From CAUYXS01 sp965248495 (GTDB taxonomy: Bacteria; Chloroflexota; Dehalococcoidia; Lucifugimonadales; Australimonadaceae): DNA of 64,000 nucleotides. The stretch lies in NCBI GenBank assembly GCA_965248495.1, contig CBDFJL010000003.1, forward strand, positions 1,054,001 through 1,118,000, in the 5' to 3' direction. A program made the position numbers and the translations under genes. This document shows positions 7,974-16,484 of this stretch, piece by piece; position 1 is the first letter of the stretch; the number at the start of each line of letters is the position of its first letter. Under the pieces are notes generated by a model, which was not told the DNA's origin, did not search any database, and saw only the letters and a program-made list of their open reading frames with translations.

Positions 7974-9470
7974 GTGGATCGTGGAGCAGGGGACTTGAGC
8001 GGCCCGCCGGCAGTGCGGACCGCTACCGGTCGAGTCGTTCGTGCCTTCGCCGACGCCCTCGCTCGTCACCGTGAACGCCTCGCGGGCGGGCCGCTCGTCC
8101 TCGGCGTCTCGGGAGGGCCCGACTCCCTGGCGATGCTCCTCGCGGCCGTCTCGCTGCCTGCCGAGCGTCGCCCGGAGCTGATCGTCGCCCACTTCAGCCA
8201 CGGTATCCGCCCGGAGGACGACGAGCGTGAAGCCGCGCTGGTGGCCCGTGCGGCAGAGGCGCGGGGCTGCGTCTTCCACGGCGGAGCTGCGGACGTACCG
8301 GCGCTGGTCGCCGAGCGGCGGGAGTCGTTGGAGGCCGTCGCCAGGGACGCGCGATACGCGTTCTTGGCCCGTGCCGCTGCCGCGCACGGAGCAACGGCGG
8401 TCGCCGTCGCCCATACCCTGGACGACCAGGCCGAGACGGTCCTTCTGCGGCTCACGCGGGGTGCCGGACTGCGGGGCGCCGCGGCCATGGGCGAGTGGAC
8501 CGTGAGGAGAGCTGACGGCCGGCCTCTGCGCCTTCTGCGCCCGCTTCTCGGGGTCCGTCGCGCCGAGACGCTTCAGGTTTGCGCCGAGGCTGGAATCGAG
8601 TCGGCCGAGGACCCCAGCAACCGGGCGCTCGACCTGGCGAGGAACCGAGTGCGGCACAACGTCCTCCCCGAGCTGGGGCGGCTGAACCCCGATGTCCACG
8701 CCGCGCTGGCGCGCTTCGCCGAGACTGCCGCGGAAACACAAGAAGCGCTGGTCGAGGTGGCGAAGGCCGCCGTTCGCGGCGGAGAGCAGCGCGCCCCCGG
8801 ACGCGTAGCCTGGCCTCGTGGTCTGCTGCGTGACCTGCCCGGGGCGCTCTCGGCCTGGGTGTTCCAGTCGGCCTGGGAATACCTCCACGGCGGGGGCGCG
8901 GCCCTGTCCGCACGCCACCTCCGAGGGATGCGGCGCCTCACGGCAGGGCGAGATGGCGGCGAGGTCGCGCTGCCCAAGGGCGCACGGTTCATCGTCGAGC
9001 AGCGGCGTTGCTCACTGGAGGACGCGCCGACCATCGCACGACGAAGAGCGCTTCCCGACACCGTCGTGCCGCTGGCCGTCCCTGGCTCCAGCCGCCTCGG
9101 CCCGTGGATCGTCGAGGCGAGCCTGGGCCGAGCGCGCGGCCTCCCGGCGGACGCTGAGGACCCCTTCACCGCGGTCCTCGACGCCGACGCCGTGGTCTAC
9201 CCTCTCGTGCTGCGCCGCCGCCGGCCCGGCGACCGGATCGTGCCGCTGGGCATCGACCGTGAGGTACGGCTTCAGGACCTGCTGGTCGGCGCCCACATCG
9301 CCCGTACTCGCCGCGATTCGCTGGTGATCATGGAGTGCTCCCGCGGGATCGCGTGGGTCGGCGGCGTCCGTATCGCCCACTGGGCTCGTGTCACCGATGC
9401 CTCGAAGCGGACACTGACGCTGCGGGCCCGGCGCACCGACTGGGGCGCACCCGACGAGGCGCTGCGCTAG
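7974..9470 (+). CDS. tilS: tRNA(Ile)-lysidine synthetase
   Basis: TilS converts C34 of the CAU anticodon tRNA to lysidine so that it reads AUA. The 498-residue protein has the N-type ATP pyrophosphatase P-loop LVLGVSGGPDS, then AHFSHGIRP, ARYAFLAR, AHTLDDQAETVLLRL and SNRALDLARNRVRHNVLP. The C-terminal RRRRPGDRIVPLG segment is the usual TilS_C substrate-binding part. The start is the first GTG after the upstream stop. The gene ends with a 4 bp tail-to-tail overlap with the next, reverse-strand gene. Confidence 0.93.
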   Translation: MDRGAGDLSGPPAVRTATGRVVRAFADALARHRERLAGGPLVLGVSGGPDSLAMLLAAVSLPAERRPELIVAHFSHGIRPEDDEREAALVARAAEARGCVFHGGAADVPALVAERRESLEAVARDARYAFLARAAAAHGATAVAVAHTLDDQAETVLLRLTRGAGLRGAAAMGEWTVRRADGRPLRLLRPLLGVRRAETLQVCAEAGIESAEDPSNRALDLARNRVRHNVLPELGRLNPDVHAALARFAETAAETQEALVEVAKAAVRGGEQRAPGRVAWPRGLLRDLPGALSAWVFQSAWEYLHGGGAALSARHLRGMRRLTAGRDGGEVALPKGARFIVEQRRCSLEDAPTIARRRALPDTVVPLAVPGSSRLGPWIVEASLGRARGLPADAEDPFTAVLDADAVVYPLVLRRRRPGDRIVPLGIDREVRLQDLLVGAHIARTRRDSLVIMECSRGIAWVGGVRIAHWARVTDASKRTLTLRARRTDWGAPDEALR

Positions 9471-10141
9471 AGCGTGGGCGACCGGTAGGTCCAGCCGTCT
9501 TGCGGCGGCTCAGGCGTCCCTTCGCTGGGCGCTTCGTCCCTGCTGGGATGTGGCACCGATAGCTCCGGCAGGGGCGGCTCGGGCACCGCGGCCTCTGTGG
9601 GAGGTGCGCCCTCCGAACCCAGCCCCGAGACCGTCGCCGCCAGCTCTGAGATGCGGCGCGCGACCAGGTAGGCGTCGCGCCGCGCGTCCGCCGACATCAG
9701 CGGCTGGCGCAAGGAGAAGGCACCCGAGTAGAGGATCAGCTCACCCTCACCGTCCGGGAACGCGTAGCCGGCGAGCACGTAGACCCCCACCAGGACCGGA
9801 ATACCGCCCACCAAGAGCGAGATCAGGGCCGTCGCGAAAACCACCCAGCTGATCCAGACCAGCACGAAGCCGGCCCCAAGGACGATGAGTCCCTGGGTGA
9901 GCCGCTCTTGCGGGCGTGAAACGTCGACCACTTCGATGCCGGAGAGTCCGGATAGTGGGACGAGCACGGTCCGGCGGCGCCCCGAGCGGGTTCCGACGCG
10001 GATGGCCCGCTGGCTGGTTACGGTGAGCGTGTCGGCACCGCCGCCGGGGCTCGTCAGTGCGCCCAGGTGCGCGTCCAGCGAGATCTCGAACCGCTCGTTG
10101 GGGAGCCATGAGACCTGGCGTTCGGTGTTCTGGTCAGCCAT
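9467..10141 (-). CDS. unrecognised membrane protein, PH-like fold possible
   Basis: I do not recognise this 224-residue protein with confidence. The first 85 residues contain beta-rich TVTSQRAIRV and TVLVPLSGLSGIEVV stretches, reminiscent of bacterial PH-like membrane-associated domains. Two adjacent hydrophobic helices follow (GLIVLGAGFVLVWISWVVF and a second ending VGVYVLAGYAF). Next comes a further strand-rich piece (GELILYSGAFSLRQPL) and a Pro/Glu-rich tail of about 50 residues. The ATG at 10141 (MADQNTE) is preferred over a start 12 bp upstream. It is convergent with tilS. Confidence 0.55.
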   Translation of the reverse strand: MADQNTERQVSWLPNERFEISLDAHLGALTSPGGGADTLTVTSQRAIRVGTRSGRRRTVLVPLSGLSGIEVVDVSRPQERLTQGLIVLGAGFVLVWISWVVFATALISLLVGGIPVLVGVYVLAGYAFPDGEGELILYSGAFSLRQPLMSADARRDAYLVARRISELAATVSGLGSEGAPPTEAAVPEPPLPELSVPHPSRDEAPSEGTPEPPQDGWTYRSPTL

Positions 10142-10237
10142 CCGGGCCAGCATAAGGGCGGCTCCCGTGCCTCGTCAAAGCGCCTCGCGGGTCGATTCCG
10201 ACAGCCCCAAGCATGGCGCTGATAGCATGACGGCGCG

Positions 10238-11335
10238 ATGCTCACCCAAGCCGAGTTGCGGGAAAGCCACCCGTACCACATGTACGACGCCGTCCTGGCG
10301 CAACCTGACGCCATCGAGCGGGTCCTGCTGCTGGAGGCCGGCGCGGTCCGGTCGCTGGCGGGCGCGGTGTCGGCCGCGGAGCGCGTCCACCTCGTCGGCA
10401 TCGGCACCTCGTGGCACGCGGCGTTGGTCGGCGCGTCGCTTCTGCGGACGGTCGGCCGGCGGCCCGACGCGCGGGCATGGAACGCCCACGACTTCTGTAC
10501 GGCGCCACCGCCGCTGACGCCCCGCGATCTGGTGGTGGTCATGAGCCACCGAGGCACCAAGCGCTATCCAACACAGGCCCTTGCGATCGGCCGCGAGGCC
10601 GGGGCCTCGACCGCCGCCGTCACGGGGATTGGCTCCGCGTTGGCTGACGGATCCGAGGGATCCGTCGACTTCGTTGTCCGTACGGCCCCCCAAGAACGCT
10701 CCGCTGCCTTCACTGTCAGCCACGCGACAGCGCTGACAGCGCTCGCCATGCTCGCCGTTGAGGTGGGTGGCGGCGATGCCGAGCACCTGCGCCCCGCGCT
10801 GGACCAGCTGCATGTTCTCATCGAGTGGGCCATCGCCTCGGAGCTCTCATTGCGCCGCCTGGCCGAGGAGATCTCTGCCGCGAGGCTGCTGGTGTTCGCG
10901 GGCGCCGGCGCCAACGCAGCCACGGCGTACGAGGCCGCTCTCAAAGTCAGCGAGGCGAGCCATATGCCGGCGGTCGGGTACGAGGTCGAGCAGTTCCTGC
11001 ACGGCCCCTTCGTGGTGCTGGAGCCCACCGACGTGGTCGTCGCGGTCCTCTCCTGGGGACCGGCGCGCGAGCGCACGCTGAGCGTCGTCTCAGCCGCCGG
11101 TGCCGCCGGTGCCCACACCGTCGTCCTGGCCGACGAGGCGGATCGCGAGGCGCTCGCCACCGCCCGCACCCCCATCCCACTTCCAGCGGTGCCGGAGCCT
11201 CTGAGCCCCATCGCCTACCTTGGCCCGGTCCAGCTCTTGGCCTATTGGCTGGCGGTGAGCAGGGGCCGGAACCCGGACCTCTTCAGACTGGACGACCCGG
11301 CCCACGGGTCGGCCCGGGAGCACTACACGCTCTAG
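10238..11335 (+). CDS. double SIS-domain protein, GlmS-isomerase-like
   Basis: This 365-residue cytosolic protein contains two sugar isomerase (SIS) domains (about 35-180 and 205-345) without the glutamine amidotransferase half of GlmS. The first has LVGIGTSWHAAL and VVVMSHRGTK. The second has LLVFAGAGANAATAYEAALKVSEAS and the EVEQFLHGPF segment typical of GlmS/AgaS-type aldose-ketose isomerases acting on phosphosugars. The precise substrate (glucosamine-6-P, tagatose-6-P or other) cannot be assigned. It is divergent from the preceding membrane-protein gene. Confidence 0.8.
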   Translation: MLTQAELRESHPYHMYDAVLAQPDAIERVLLLEAGAVRSLAGAVSAAERVHLVGIGTSWHAALVGASLLRTVGRRPDARAWNAHDFCTAPPPLTPRDLVVVMSHRGTKRYPTQALAIGREAGASTAAVTGIGSALADGSEGSVDFVVRTAPQERSAAFTVSHATALTALAMLAVEVGGGDAEHLRPALDQLHVLIEWAIASELSLRRLAEEISAARLLVFAGAGANAATAYEAALKVSEASHMPAVGYEVEQFLHGPFVVLEPTDVVVAVLSWGPARERTLSVVSAAGAAGAHTVVLADEADREALATARTPIPLPAVPEPLSPIAYLGPVQLLAYWLAVSRGRNPDLFRLDDPAHGSAREHYTL

Positions 11336-11655
11336 GAGTAGTTCCACGGATATTGTTCAGCTCGCGGCTCCCGCCTCAGGCGGGGCTAGCGCGGGGGGGA
11401 ACAAACCTGGTTCAAAGCGCCGGCCTGAGAGACCTGGCCCGCCTTGCGAGCGTGGATGGGCTGCGACCCGCTTCGGTGCAGCAGCCAGCGCTTGGGTCGA
11501 TTGTTCCACGTGGTCCGGCCCTCTCGGGCACCCGCCAGGCCGCCTGAGCCGGCGGCGCGGCGGCACCGCGAGCCCAACCCCGTCCGGGCGTGGCCGGTGC
11601 ATAGCGAGTGCCCGTGAGCGGGCTCGGCTGTAAACAACCTGTGTGAGAGCTACAG
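11336..11655. other. 320 bp non-coding gap with GC-rich inverted repeats
   Basis: No convincing protein reads through on either strand. The stretch holds several hairpin-forming segments: CCCGCC-TCA-GGCGGG at about 11370-11386, and GGCTGC...GCAGCC around 11458-11488. GTTCCACG occurs twice, about 160 bp apart. A structured RNA is possible, but I could not match hallmark motifs of RNase P RNA, tmRNA, SRP RNA or 6S RNA. Confidence 0.3.
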
Positions 11656-12861
11656 CTAGGCGCTCACGGACTCACGATAGAGCTGAAGGAGTCCCTGCCC
11701 CTCGCAGGCCGTCAGCCTGCCCAGGGCGAGGCTCGGTCCAACGAGTCGCGCCGCCTCGCGCGTCAGGGTGTTGGCCGGCAACGCGGGCAGCGATTCGAAC
11801 GCATCCGCGGAGACGCGCGCGAGCGTGCGGTCCCCGCGTAGGTTGGCAGCCACACGGAGGGTGGGCAGTACCGCGTTGACCAACAACAGGCGAGCGTGGC
11901 CCTCGCCGATGGCGCCCCCCGGGTCGCGGATGCGGAGCGCGTCGAGCAGAGGCTTGCGCCCTGCCCTCAGCGCACGCTCGAGGCCGGCGGCGAGACCGCT
12001 GCCCTGGTGGCGGGCCACCAGCGCGGCGGCGGCGCTCATCCGCCGCTCAGGACGGCTCGCGGGTCGCAGCCCGGACGTATGCCAGACGCTGGCGAGCAGA
12101 GGCTCGCGCCCGACGATCCCATGCCAGGCCGGCGTGAGTGGTTCTAGCCCCGCCCCACCGAGGAGGAGCCCCCGGAATAGCTCGGCCCGCTCAGCGGGAG
12201 GACAGACCCGCCCGGCCGCGCGTAGCAGGCGGATGGGGAGCAGCTCGGCGAGCTCGCGGAACGCAGCGCGGTTCTCCACGTAGCCAAGGCCCTCCATCAG
12301 CGCGGCGTACAGCGCCTGCTCCACGCCCTTCGCCTCGACGACCCTCGCCGCCCGCTCGGTGCGTGCCTCCAGCCACGCGAGCCCTGCTCTGCGCAGACGC
12401 ATGCTCCGCGCCCGTGGAGTCAGCCGCTCCAGGGCCGGGAGCGGCCCCGCCGCTTTGGGCCGGACGCGTCCAACGGCCGCCGTCCGGGTCTCCTTAGCCG
12501 CCGCCGAAAGGACTACGGTCGGGACACCGGGGGGCCCGCCGTCACCGGTTGCCCCCACCACGTGCAGCACGACGCCCGCATACGCGGGGTCTCGATCATG
12601 GCCGTGCTCCTGCCATCCGCTGGGTCTGCGGTGGACCTCGACGTCGCCGTGTAGGCGGTCCCCGTCGAGCCGCAGTACGGCGTCCCGGAAGTCGGGCCCG
12701 TGCCCGGGTGCCGGCCGGCCGGCGTAGAGCACCTCCAGGCGACGGCCGTCGAGGGTCCACAGCCGCCGCGTGCGGCTGCGCCATAGCTTGGAGATCTCGC
12801 GCTCGGGCAGCAGTTCCCGCAAGTGGAGGGGCGCGTAGACCTCCGGCCGCGGGGCCGTCAC
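11656..12861 (-). CDS. DUF2851 family protein
   Basis: This 401-residue protein matches the DUF2851 pattern seen in Chloroflexota and Bacteroidota. An N-terminal LWR..RR.L.TLDGR region is followed by YAGRPAPGHGPDFRDAV and GDVEVHRRPSGWQEHGHDRDPAY. The last, with VVLHVV just after it, looks like a nuclease-type core (acidic, His-rich). The rest is helical and arginine-rich. Function is not established. Its start overlaps the end of the XRE regulator by 4 bp, implying translational coupling. Confidence 0.75.
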   Translation of the reverse strand: MTAPRPEVYAPLHLRELLPEREISKLWRSRTRRLWTLDGRRLEVLYAGRPAPGHGPDFRDAVLRLDGDRLHGDVEVHRRPSGWQEHGHDRDPAYAGVVLHVVGATGDGGPPGVPTVVLSAAAKETRTAAVGRVRPKAAGPLPALERLTPRARSMRLRRAGLAWLEARTERAARVVEAKGVEQALYAALMEGLGYVENRAAFRELAELLPIRLLRAAGRVCPPAERAELFRGLLLGGAGLEPLTPAWHGIVGREPLLASVWHTSGLRPASRPERRMSAAAALVARHQGSGLAAGLERALRAGRKPLLDALRIRDPGGAIGEGHARLLLVNAVLPTLRVAANLRGDRTLARVSADAFESLPALPANTLTREAARLVGPSLALGRLTACEGQGLLQLYRESVSA

Positions 12862-13136
12862 CCTGGCTTCTTTCCGAGCGACGGGCCGAGCAACGGGCCG
12901 ACCGATGGGCCGGGCGCCGGGCGCTCCGCCACGTACACCGCTGCCCCATCCGCCACCATGGACAGCAGCCGGCGTGCCGCGCCCTGAGGAGCGTGAAGCC
13001 CCGTCTCCCAGTCGCTGACCGTCTGCTGCCGGACGCCCAGGCGCTGGGCGAGGTTGCCCTGAGAGACACCGAGCGCCGCCCGCAGCTGCGCCACCTGCTC
13101 CGCCGTCCAGAGATGGAACCCCCTCGGTTCAGCCAC
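12858..13136 (-). CDS. XRE-family helix-turn-helix regulator
   Basis: This 92-residue protein carries a Cro/C1-type HTH (LWTAEQVAQLRAALGVSQ, then LAQRLGVRQQTVSDWETG, about residues 11-50) and a short C-terminal helix. It is likely a dimeric DNA-binding repressor. The GTG at 13136 is chosen because GGAGGG lies at the right distance; the earlier in-frame ATG would start inside that Shine-Dalgarno. It is coupled by overlap to the DUF2851 gene. A perfect palindrome at 13227-13242 sits at its probable promoter. Confidence 0.82.
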   Translation of the reverse strand: MAEPRGFHLWTAEQVAQLRAALGVSQGNLAQRLGVRQQTVSDWETGLHAPQGAARRLLSMVADGAAVYVAERPAPGPSVGPLLGPSLGKKPG

Positions 13137-13551
13137 GGTTGTTCCCTCCTCCTCACACACTCGCTCACTCCAGTGCCACTACGACTCCCGCGGGCTTACA
13201 TAGCCACCCACCCACCACCCCGATTCTACACGAGTTCGTGTACGCCATGAGTGAGCAGAGCACTGGCGCGAGACGGGACGAGCGAAGACGAAACGACGAG
13301 GCGAAGAGTGTTCGCGCACCTGTCCCCGCTGGTGGGGCGGGCTCGGGCGCGGACTGGCCTCACAGCACCCGCGAGATTGGGCCAGCCTGGGTCCCCGTCG
13401 CCTCACCCCGGCGCATGCGGAGGCGCTCGCGGCGCGTGAACCGCCAGCTTGCGCTCTGGGGGCGCACCCACAGACAGCTTGCGGGCACGCCCCCCTGGGT
13501 GGAGCCCCATGGCCGTGGCACGATGGCGAAGACCAGCTAGGGCAGTGCGCG
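13137..13551. other. intergenic region between XRE gene and histidine kinase
   Basis: About 415 bp without a supported gene. The left part holds the Shine-Dalgarno and likely promoter/operator of the reverse-strand XRE gene, including a TAGAAT -10-like hexamer (reverse strand, 13221-13226) abutting a palindrome. The right part must contain the kinase promoter, but I see no good -35/-10 pair there. Confidence 0.4.
13227..13242. promoter_or_regulatory. perfect inverted repeat, candidate XRE operator
   Basis: TACACGA-GT-TCGTGTA is a perfect 7+7 palindrome about 90 bp upstream of the XRE gene start. On the reverse strand it runs directly into TAGAAT, so a bound regulator would cover the -10 element. 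Autoregulation is inference. Confidence 0.45.
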
Positions 13552-14760
13552 GTGGCACCGCGCACAGGGGGCCAAGTGCAGCGAGCGATTGGCGCGAGAT
13601 TGGGCGGCGTCGCGGGGAGTCTGATCGACCCCCGTAGGCGCGGGCTGCACGTCGCCTTCGTCTTCGTGGCGCTGTTGGTGCACCTTGCGACGCACTACGC
13701 CACCTTCCTGCCCGCGCTGCGTGAGCCATTGGGCAACCTGCCCTACTTCCGCCTGCACGTCCTCCACGAGGCCGAGTTCCTGGTCATCATCGCCTACGCG
13801 GCGGTGGTGCTGGGGCTGCGCGGCGGGTTGGCCGCGGTCGCCATCACCGGCATCTCGTCCATACCGTTCATCTTCACGCCCTACGTCTTCGGTCGCGACC
13901 CCTTCCCCAACGAGGTGCGCGACCTCGCCATCCAGACTGGCGCCATCCTACTGATGGGCGTGATGCTGACGGTGTTGTACGACCGCGACAAGCGCCGGCG
14001 CGAGGCCGAGAGCCGGGCAAGGAGCCTGCTGGAGATCGACCAGGTGCGCAACAACTTCGTCTCGATGGCGGCGCATGAGCTGCGCGGCCCGCTCACCACG
14101 GTGGCCGGATTCACCGACCTGCTGTTGAAGCGCGACCCGCCCGCGGCGCAGCGCAAGGTCTGGCTGGAGGACATCCGCGACGAGGGTGGCCGCCTCACCT
14201 CGCTCATCGACGAGCTGCTCAGCGTCGCCCGCATCGAGTCCAACACCCTGCGGGTCGAGCCCTCGCGGCTGCACCTCGTCCCGGCCATCAACACGGCGAC
14301 GAACGCAATCGGCGAGCCTCCCAGCCACGCCTTCATCCTCGACATGCCCGCCGACATACCCCACGTCGCGGCCGACGGCCCGAAGCTCCAGCAGGTCCTC
14401 ATCAACCTCCTGAGCAACGCGGTCAAGTACAGCCCCGCCGGTGGCGACATCACTGTCAGGGCCCGATCGGGGTCCGACGGCTTCGTGACCGTCGAGGTGC
14501 AGGACCGCGGCCTGGGCATCCCCAAGGAGGAGAGATCCAAGCTCTTCACCACCTTCTACCGGGTCAGCAGCCCCGAGACCGCGGAGATCGGCGGCACCGG
14601 CCTCGGCCTCTTCATCGTGAAGTCGCTGATCGAGCTGATGGGCGGCAGCGTGTGGATCGACAGCGAGCTGGGGCGCGGGTCCACCTTCGGCTTCACGCTG
14701 CGCGCCTGGCGTGAGGACCCCGTTCGGCTCACCGGTGAGCGCGAGGACGAGGCCGCGTAG
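13552..14760 (+). CDS. membrane sensor histidine kinase
   Basis: This 402-residue kinase has four hydrophobic segments in residues 32-145 (no periplasmic PAS domain apparent). A HisKA dimerisation helix bears phospho-acceptor His175 (AAHELRGPLTT), followed by an HATPase_c domain. All ATP-binding boxes are present: N box NLLSNAVKYS, G1 DRGLGIP, F FTTFYR, G2 GGTGLGLFIV. No response regulator is adjacent, so its partner lies elsewhere. The signal is unknown; the membrane-embedded input resembles the MASE-like group. The GTG start follows a gap of about 400 bp. Confidence 0.88.
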   Translation: MAPRTGGQVQRAIGARLGGVAGSLIDPRRRGLHVAFVFVALLVHLATHYATFLPALREPLGNLPYFRLHVLHEAEFLVIIAYAAVVLGLRGGLAAVAITGISSIPFIFTPYVFGRDPFPNEVRDLAIQTGAILLMGVMLTVLYDRDKRRREAESRARSLLEIDQVRNNFVSMAAHELRGPLTTVAGFTDLLLKRDPPAAQRKVWLEDIRDEGGRLTSLIDELLSVARIESNTLRVEPSRLHLVPAINTATNAIGEPPSHAFILDMPADIPHVAADGPKLQQVLINLLSNAVKYSPAGGDITVRARSGSDGFVTVEVQDRGLGIPKEERSKLFTTFYRVSSPETAEIGGTGLGLFIVKSLIELMGGSVWIDSELGRGSTFGFTLRAWREDPVRLTGEREDEAA

Positions 14761-14770
14761 ACCGAGCCCG

Positions 14771-15181
14771 CTACTGCGTGCGCCTGCGCTTCGCTAGCCC
14801 AGTACCCCGCGCCCGGAATCCGGTCTGCCGCTCCTGTCGGCGCGCCTCCGCCAACACCTCCTCCACCTCCCCACGCCGCTCCTCCGGCCCCACATACGTG
14901 AGCTCGACGCGCACGATGTGCTCTGGCCGGTAGAGCACCGACACGCCCCTCGCCCCGACGAACAGCGGCTCCGGATTGACTGGCCGCAATGCGGCCGCTA
15001 CCTCATGCCCAACCCGACGGGCTATGTCCCCCACCGCCGCCACCCCTGCGGCGTCGGTCGGCGTCGGAAGCTCGAGGTCATGTTCGTGCCGTCGCCCGTC
15101 GGCCGTGTCGACCACCAACCGCAAGGCCGCTCGGTGTTGTGCCATCTCTCCCGCCTGCTCATCTCGAGTCGGCTCATCCAT
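14771..15181 (-). CDS. unrecognised small protein
   Basis: This 136-residue protein has no family I recognise. It is charged, with a predicted strand-rich middle (LRLVVDTADGRRHEHDLELP; LFVGARGVSVLYRPEHIVRVELTY) and a Glu/Arg-rich helical tail ending RRRTQ. An AAGGGG Shine-Dalgarno precedes the ATG at 15181. The stop-codon region (CGCACGCAGTAG on the reverse strand) recurs at the PIG-L gene end near 16644, part of a duplicated tract. Confidence 0.5.
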   Translation of the reverse strand: MDEPTRDEQAGEMAQHRAALRLVVDTADGRRHEHDLELPTPTDAAGVAAVGDIARRVGHEVAAALRPVNPEPLFVGARGVSVLYRPEHIVRVELTYVGPEERRGEVEEVLAEARRQERQTGFRARGTGLAKRRRTQ

Positions 15182-15203
15182 CTCTGTCCCCTTTTCCGCA
15201 CAC

Positions 15204-15263
15204 CTATCGCCGGTTCAACGCCACGTTTACCAACCCCAGCAGCACCGCGGAACCGATGGCCGT
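15204..15263 (-). pseudogene. remnant of a gene end duplicated from 15928-15985
   Basis: Read on the reverse strand, this piece gives VLLGLVNVALNRR followed by a stop, matching the end of the gene at 15928 (VLLGFAWLVNVVLHRR, stop). Over the terminal 33 bp, 28 positions are identical including the stop. No intact reading frame with a start extends upstream, so it looks like a decayed, truncated copy. Confidence 0.5.
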
Positions 15264-15351
15264 TTTGAGGCAACAAGCCGACGGGCTCGTAGCCACGGCC
15301 CTGCCTGCCGGCGCGCGCGGACGAGGCCGCTTTGGCCCACTCGGCTCCACC

Positions 15352-15906
15352 TCAGCCCGGGAGCTCCCACTCCTCGCTCACCTTCCGCAACTCCTCCAGC
15401 ACCCGCGCCCCCGCGTTCGTCACGGCGTCGAACACCGGCGCGAGGTCATCGAGATCAACCTCGTCCGTCTCGCGTTGAGCTGCCATGTGGCGCATCACGC
15501 TGGTGAACGCCTCGTCGCATGCGCTGAGGGCTTCGTCCAGGGGTGAACCTTGCCCCACGAGGCTCCTCGCAGCCTCTGTAGCTCGGAAACTGACGGCGTC
15601 TACTTGCTCCATCGCTTGCTCAAGCCCGTCGCTGACTCCGATCGGCACATGCTTGGGAGGGTAGAAGCGGGCAACCCGCGAGACGCGCGCCATGAAACTA
15701 GCGACCACTGTGCGGGACTCCCGAATGACGTTGGCCTCTTTGTTGAAGACCTCTCTGTGTCGCCGGACGGCTTCGTCTGTCCGGTCCTCCGCCCGCTTCT
15801 CCCGCGCCGCGTTCCCCGACCACCTCGCCTGGAAGTACCCACCTCCCAGCGTCCCCGCCACAGCCGCCACGATCCCCGCCAGCGCGATCCAAAACGCCCC
15901 GTCCAT
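15352..15906 (-). CDS. unrecognised protein with N-terminal membrane anchor
   Basis: This 184-residue protein starts with a single hydrophobic helix (FWIALAGIVAAVAGTLGGGYF), then a long charged, helical, probably coiled-coil region (AREKRAEDRTDEAVRRH and onward). It looks like a membrane-tethered helical protein; I assign no function. A strong AGGAGG motif lies 6 bp ahead of the ATG. It is 21 bp downstream of the next reverse-strand gene, probably one transcript. Confidence 0.55.
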   Translation of the reverse strand: MDGAFWIALAGIVAAVAGTLGGGYFQARWSGNAAREKRAEDRTDEAVRRHREVFNKEANVIRESRTVVASFMARVSRVARFYPPKHVPIGVSDGLEQAMEQVDAVSFRATEAARSLVGQGSPLDEALSACDEAFTSVMRHMAAQRETDEVDLDDLAPVFDAVTNAGARVLEELRKVSEEWELPG

Positions 15907-15927
15907 CTCAAACCTCCTGTCACGCGC

Positions 15928-16479
15928 CTACCGGCGGTGCAACACCACGTTCACCAACCACGCGAACCCCAACAACACACCACCCGCCACCAAGAACGGC
16001 CCCACGTCCCCATAACCCACGCCCTTCGCTGGGTCAGCCTCCGTCGTCGCCAGGATCGCCGCCGTCGCCGCAACGAACGGCCCCAACAACGCCCCCACCG
16101 TCAACCACCGCCGATTCGTCCGACTCCGATGCTGCTCCAAATGCTCACTCGGCGTCCCCGCCCCATAGGGGTAGAACGCCCCACACCGCCGTGGCCTCTG
16201 TATCTCTTGCCGAACCAGGGCTCGCCCCCCTTCATCCGAGAGGTCGACGCGCTCAAGCGCCCAGGCGTTCCAGGACCACACCCCGCGGTAACAGTGGTAC
16301 CCGTTCACGACCACGGGGTACTCCTCGTCGTTCGCTATGCGCAAAGACTGCCGGAACCCAAAGGGCACCTCATGATGCTGGCGCCAGAACCCCTCCCCGG
16401 CATCGGGAGGGGCCAGCGTCGGCTGCTGGGCCAAGTACGCACAGTCGACACACGTCTTGCGGGCGGCGCGCTGCCGCAT
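15928..16479 (-). CDS. unrecognised protein, CxxC near N terminus, two C-terminal membrane helices
   Basis: I do not recognise this protein of about 183 residues. Near the start is KTCVDCAYL (CxxC); Cys residues also occur in GYHCYRGVW and RRCGAFYPY, so a metal site is possible. Two hydrophobic segments close the protein (LTVGALLGPFVAATAAIL and a final one ending LVNVVLHRR). The ATG at 16479 is chosen because the longer GTG start at 16512 would overlap the PIG-L reading frame. A diverged copy of its last codons lies at 15204-15263. Confidence 0.5.
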   Translation of the reverse strand: MRQRAARKTCVDCAYLAQQPTLAPPDAGEGFWRQHHEVPFGFRQSLRIANDEEYPVVVNGYHCYRGVWSWNAWALERVDLSDEGGRALVRQEIQRPRRCGAFYPYGAGTPSEHLEQHRSRTNRRWLTVGALLGPFVAATAAILATTEADPAKGVGYGDVGPFLVAGGVLLGFAWLVNVVLHRR

Positions 16480-16484
16480 GGCCG

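Noticed and set aside
11557..11585. T-box-like core (GGCGGCACCGCG followed by CGTCC)
   Set aside because: The essential UGGN that pairs with the tRNA NCCA end reads CGGC, and no aminoacyl-tRNA synthetase or amino-acid gene lies downstream on that strand.
11336..11655. RNase P RNA, tmRNA or SRP RNA in the gap
   Set aside because: No ACAGAA/GGAAAGUCC, no tmRNA tag frame or T-loop end, and no GGAAGCAGCC SRP tetraloop context could be found on either strand.
12596..13168. Long arginine/proline-rich open frames opposite or out of phase with real genes, here and throughout the window
   Set aside because: Composition is typical of GC-rich shadow frames; they overlap well-supported genes and lack recognisable motifs or ribosome binding sites.
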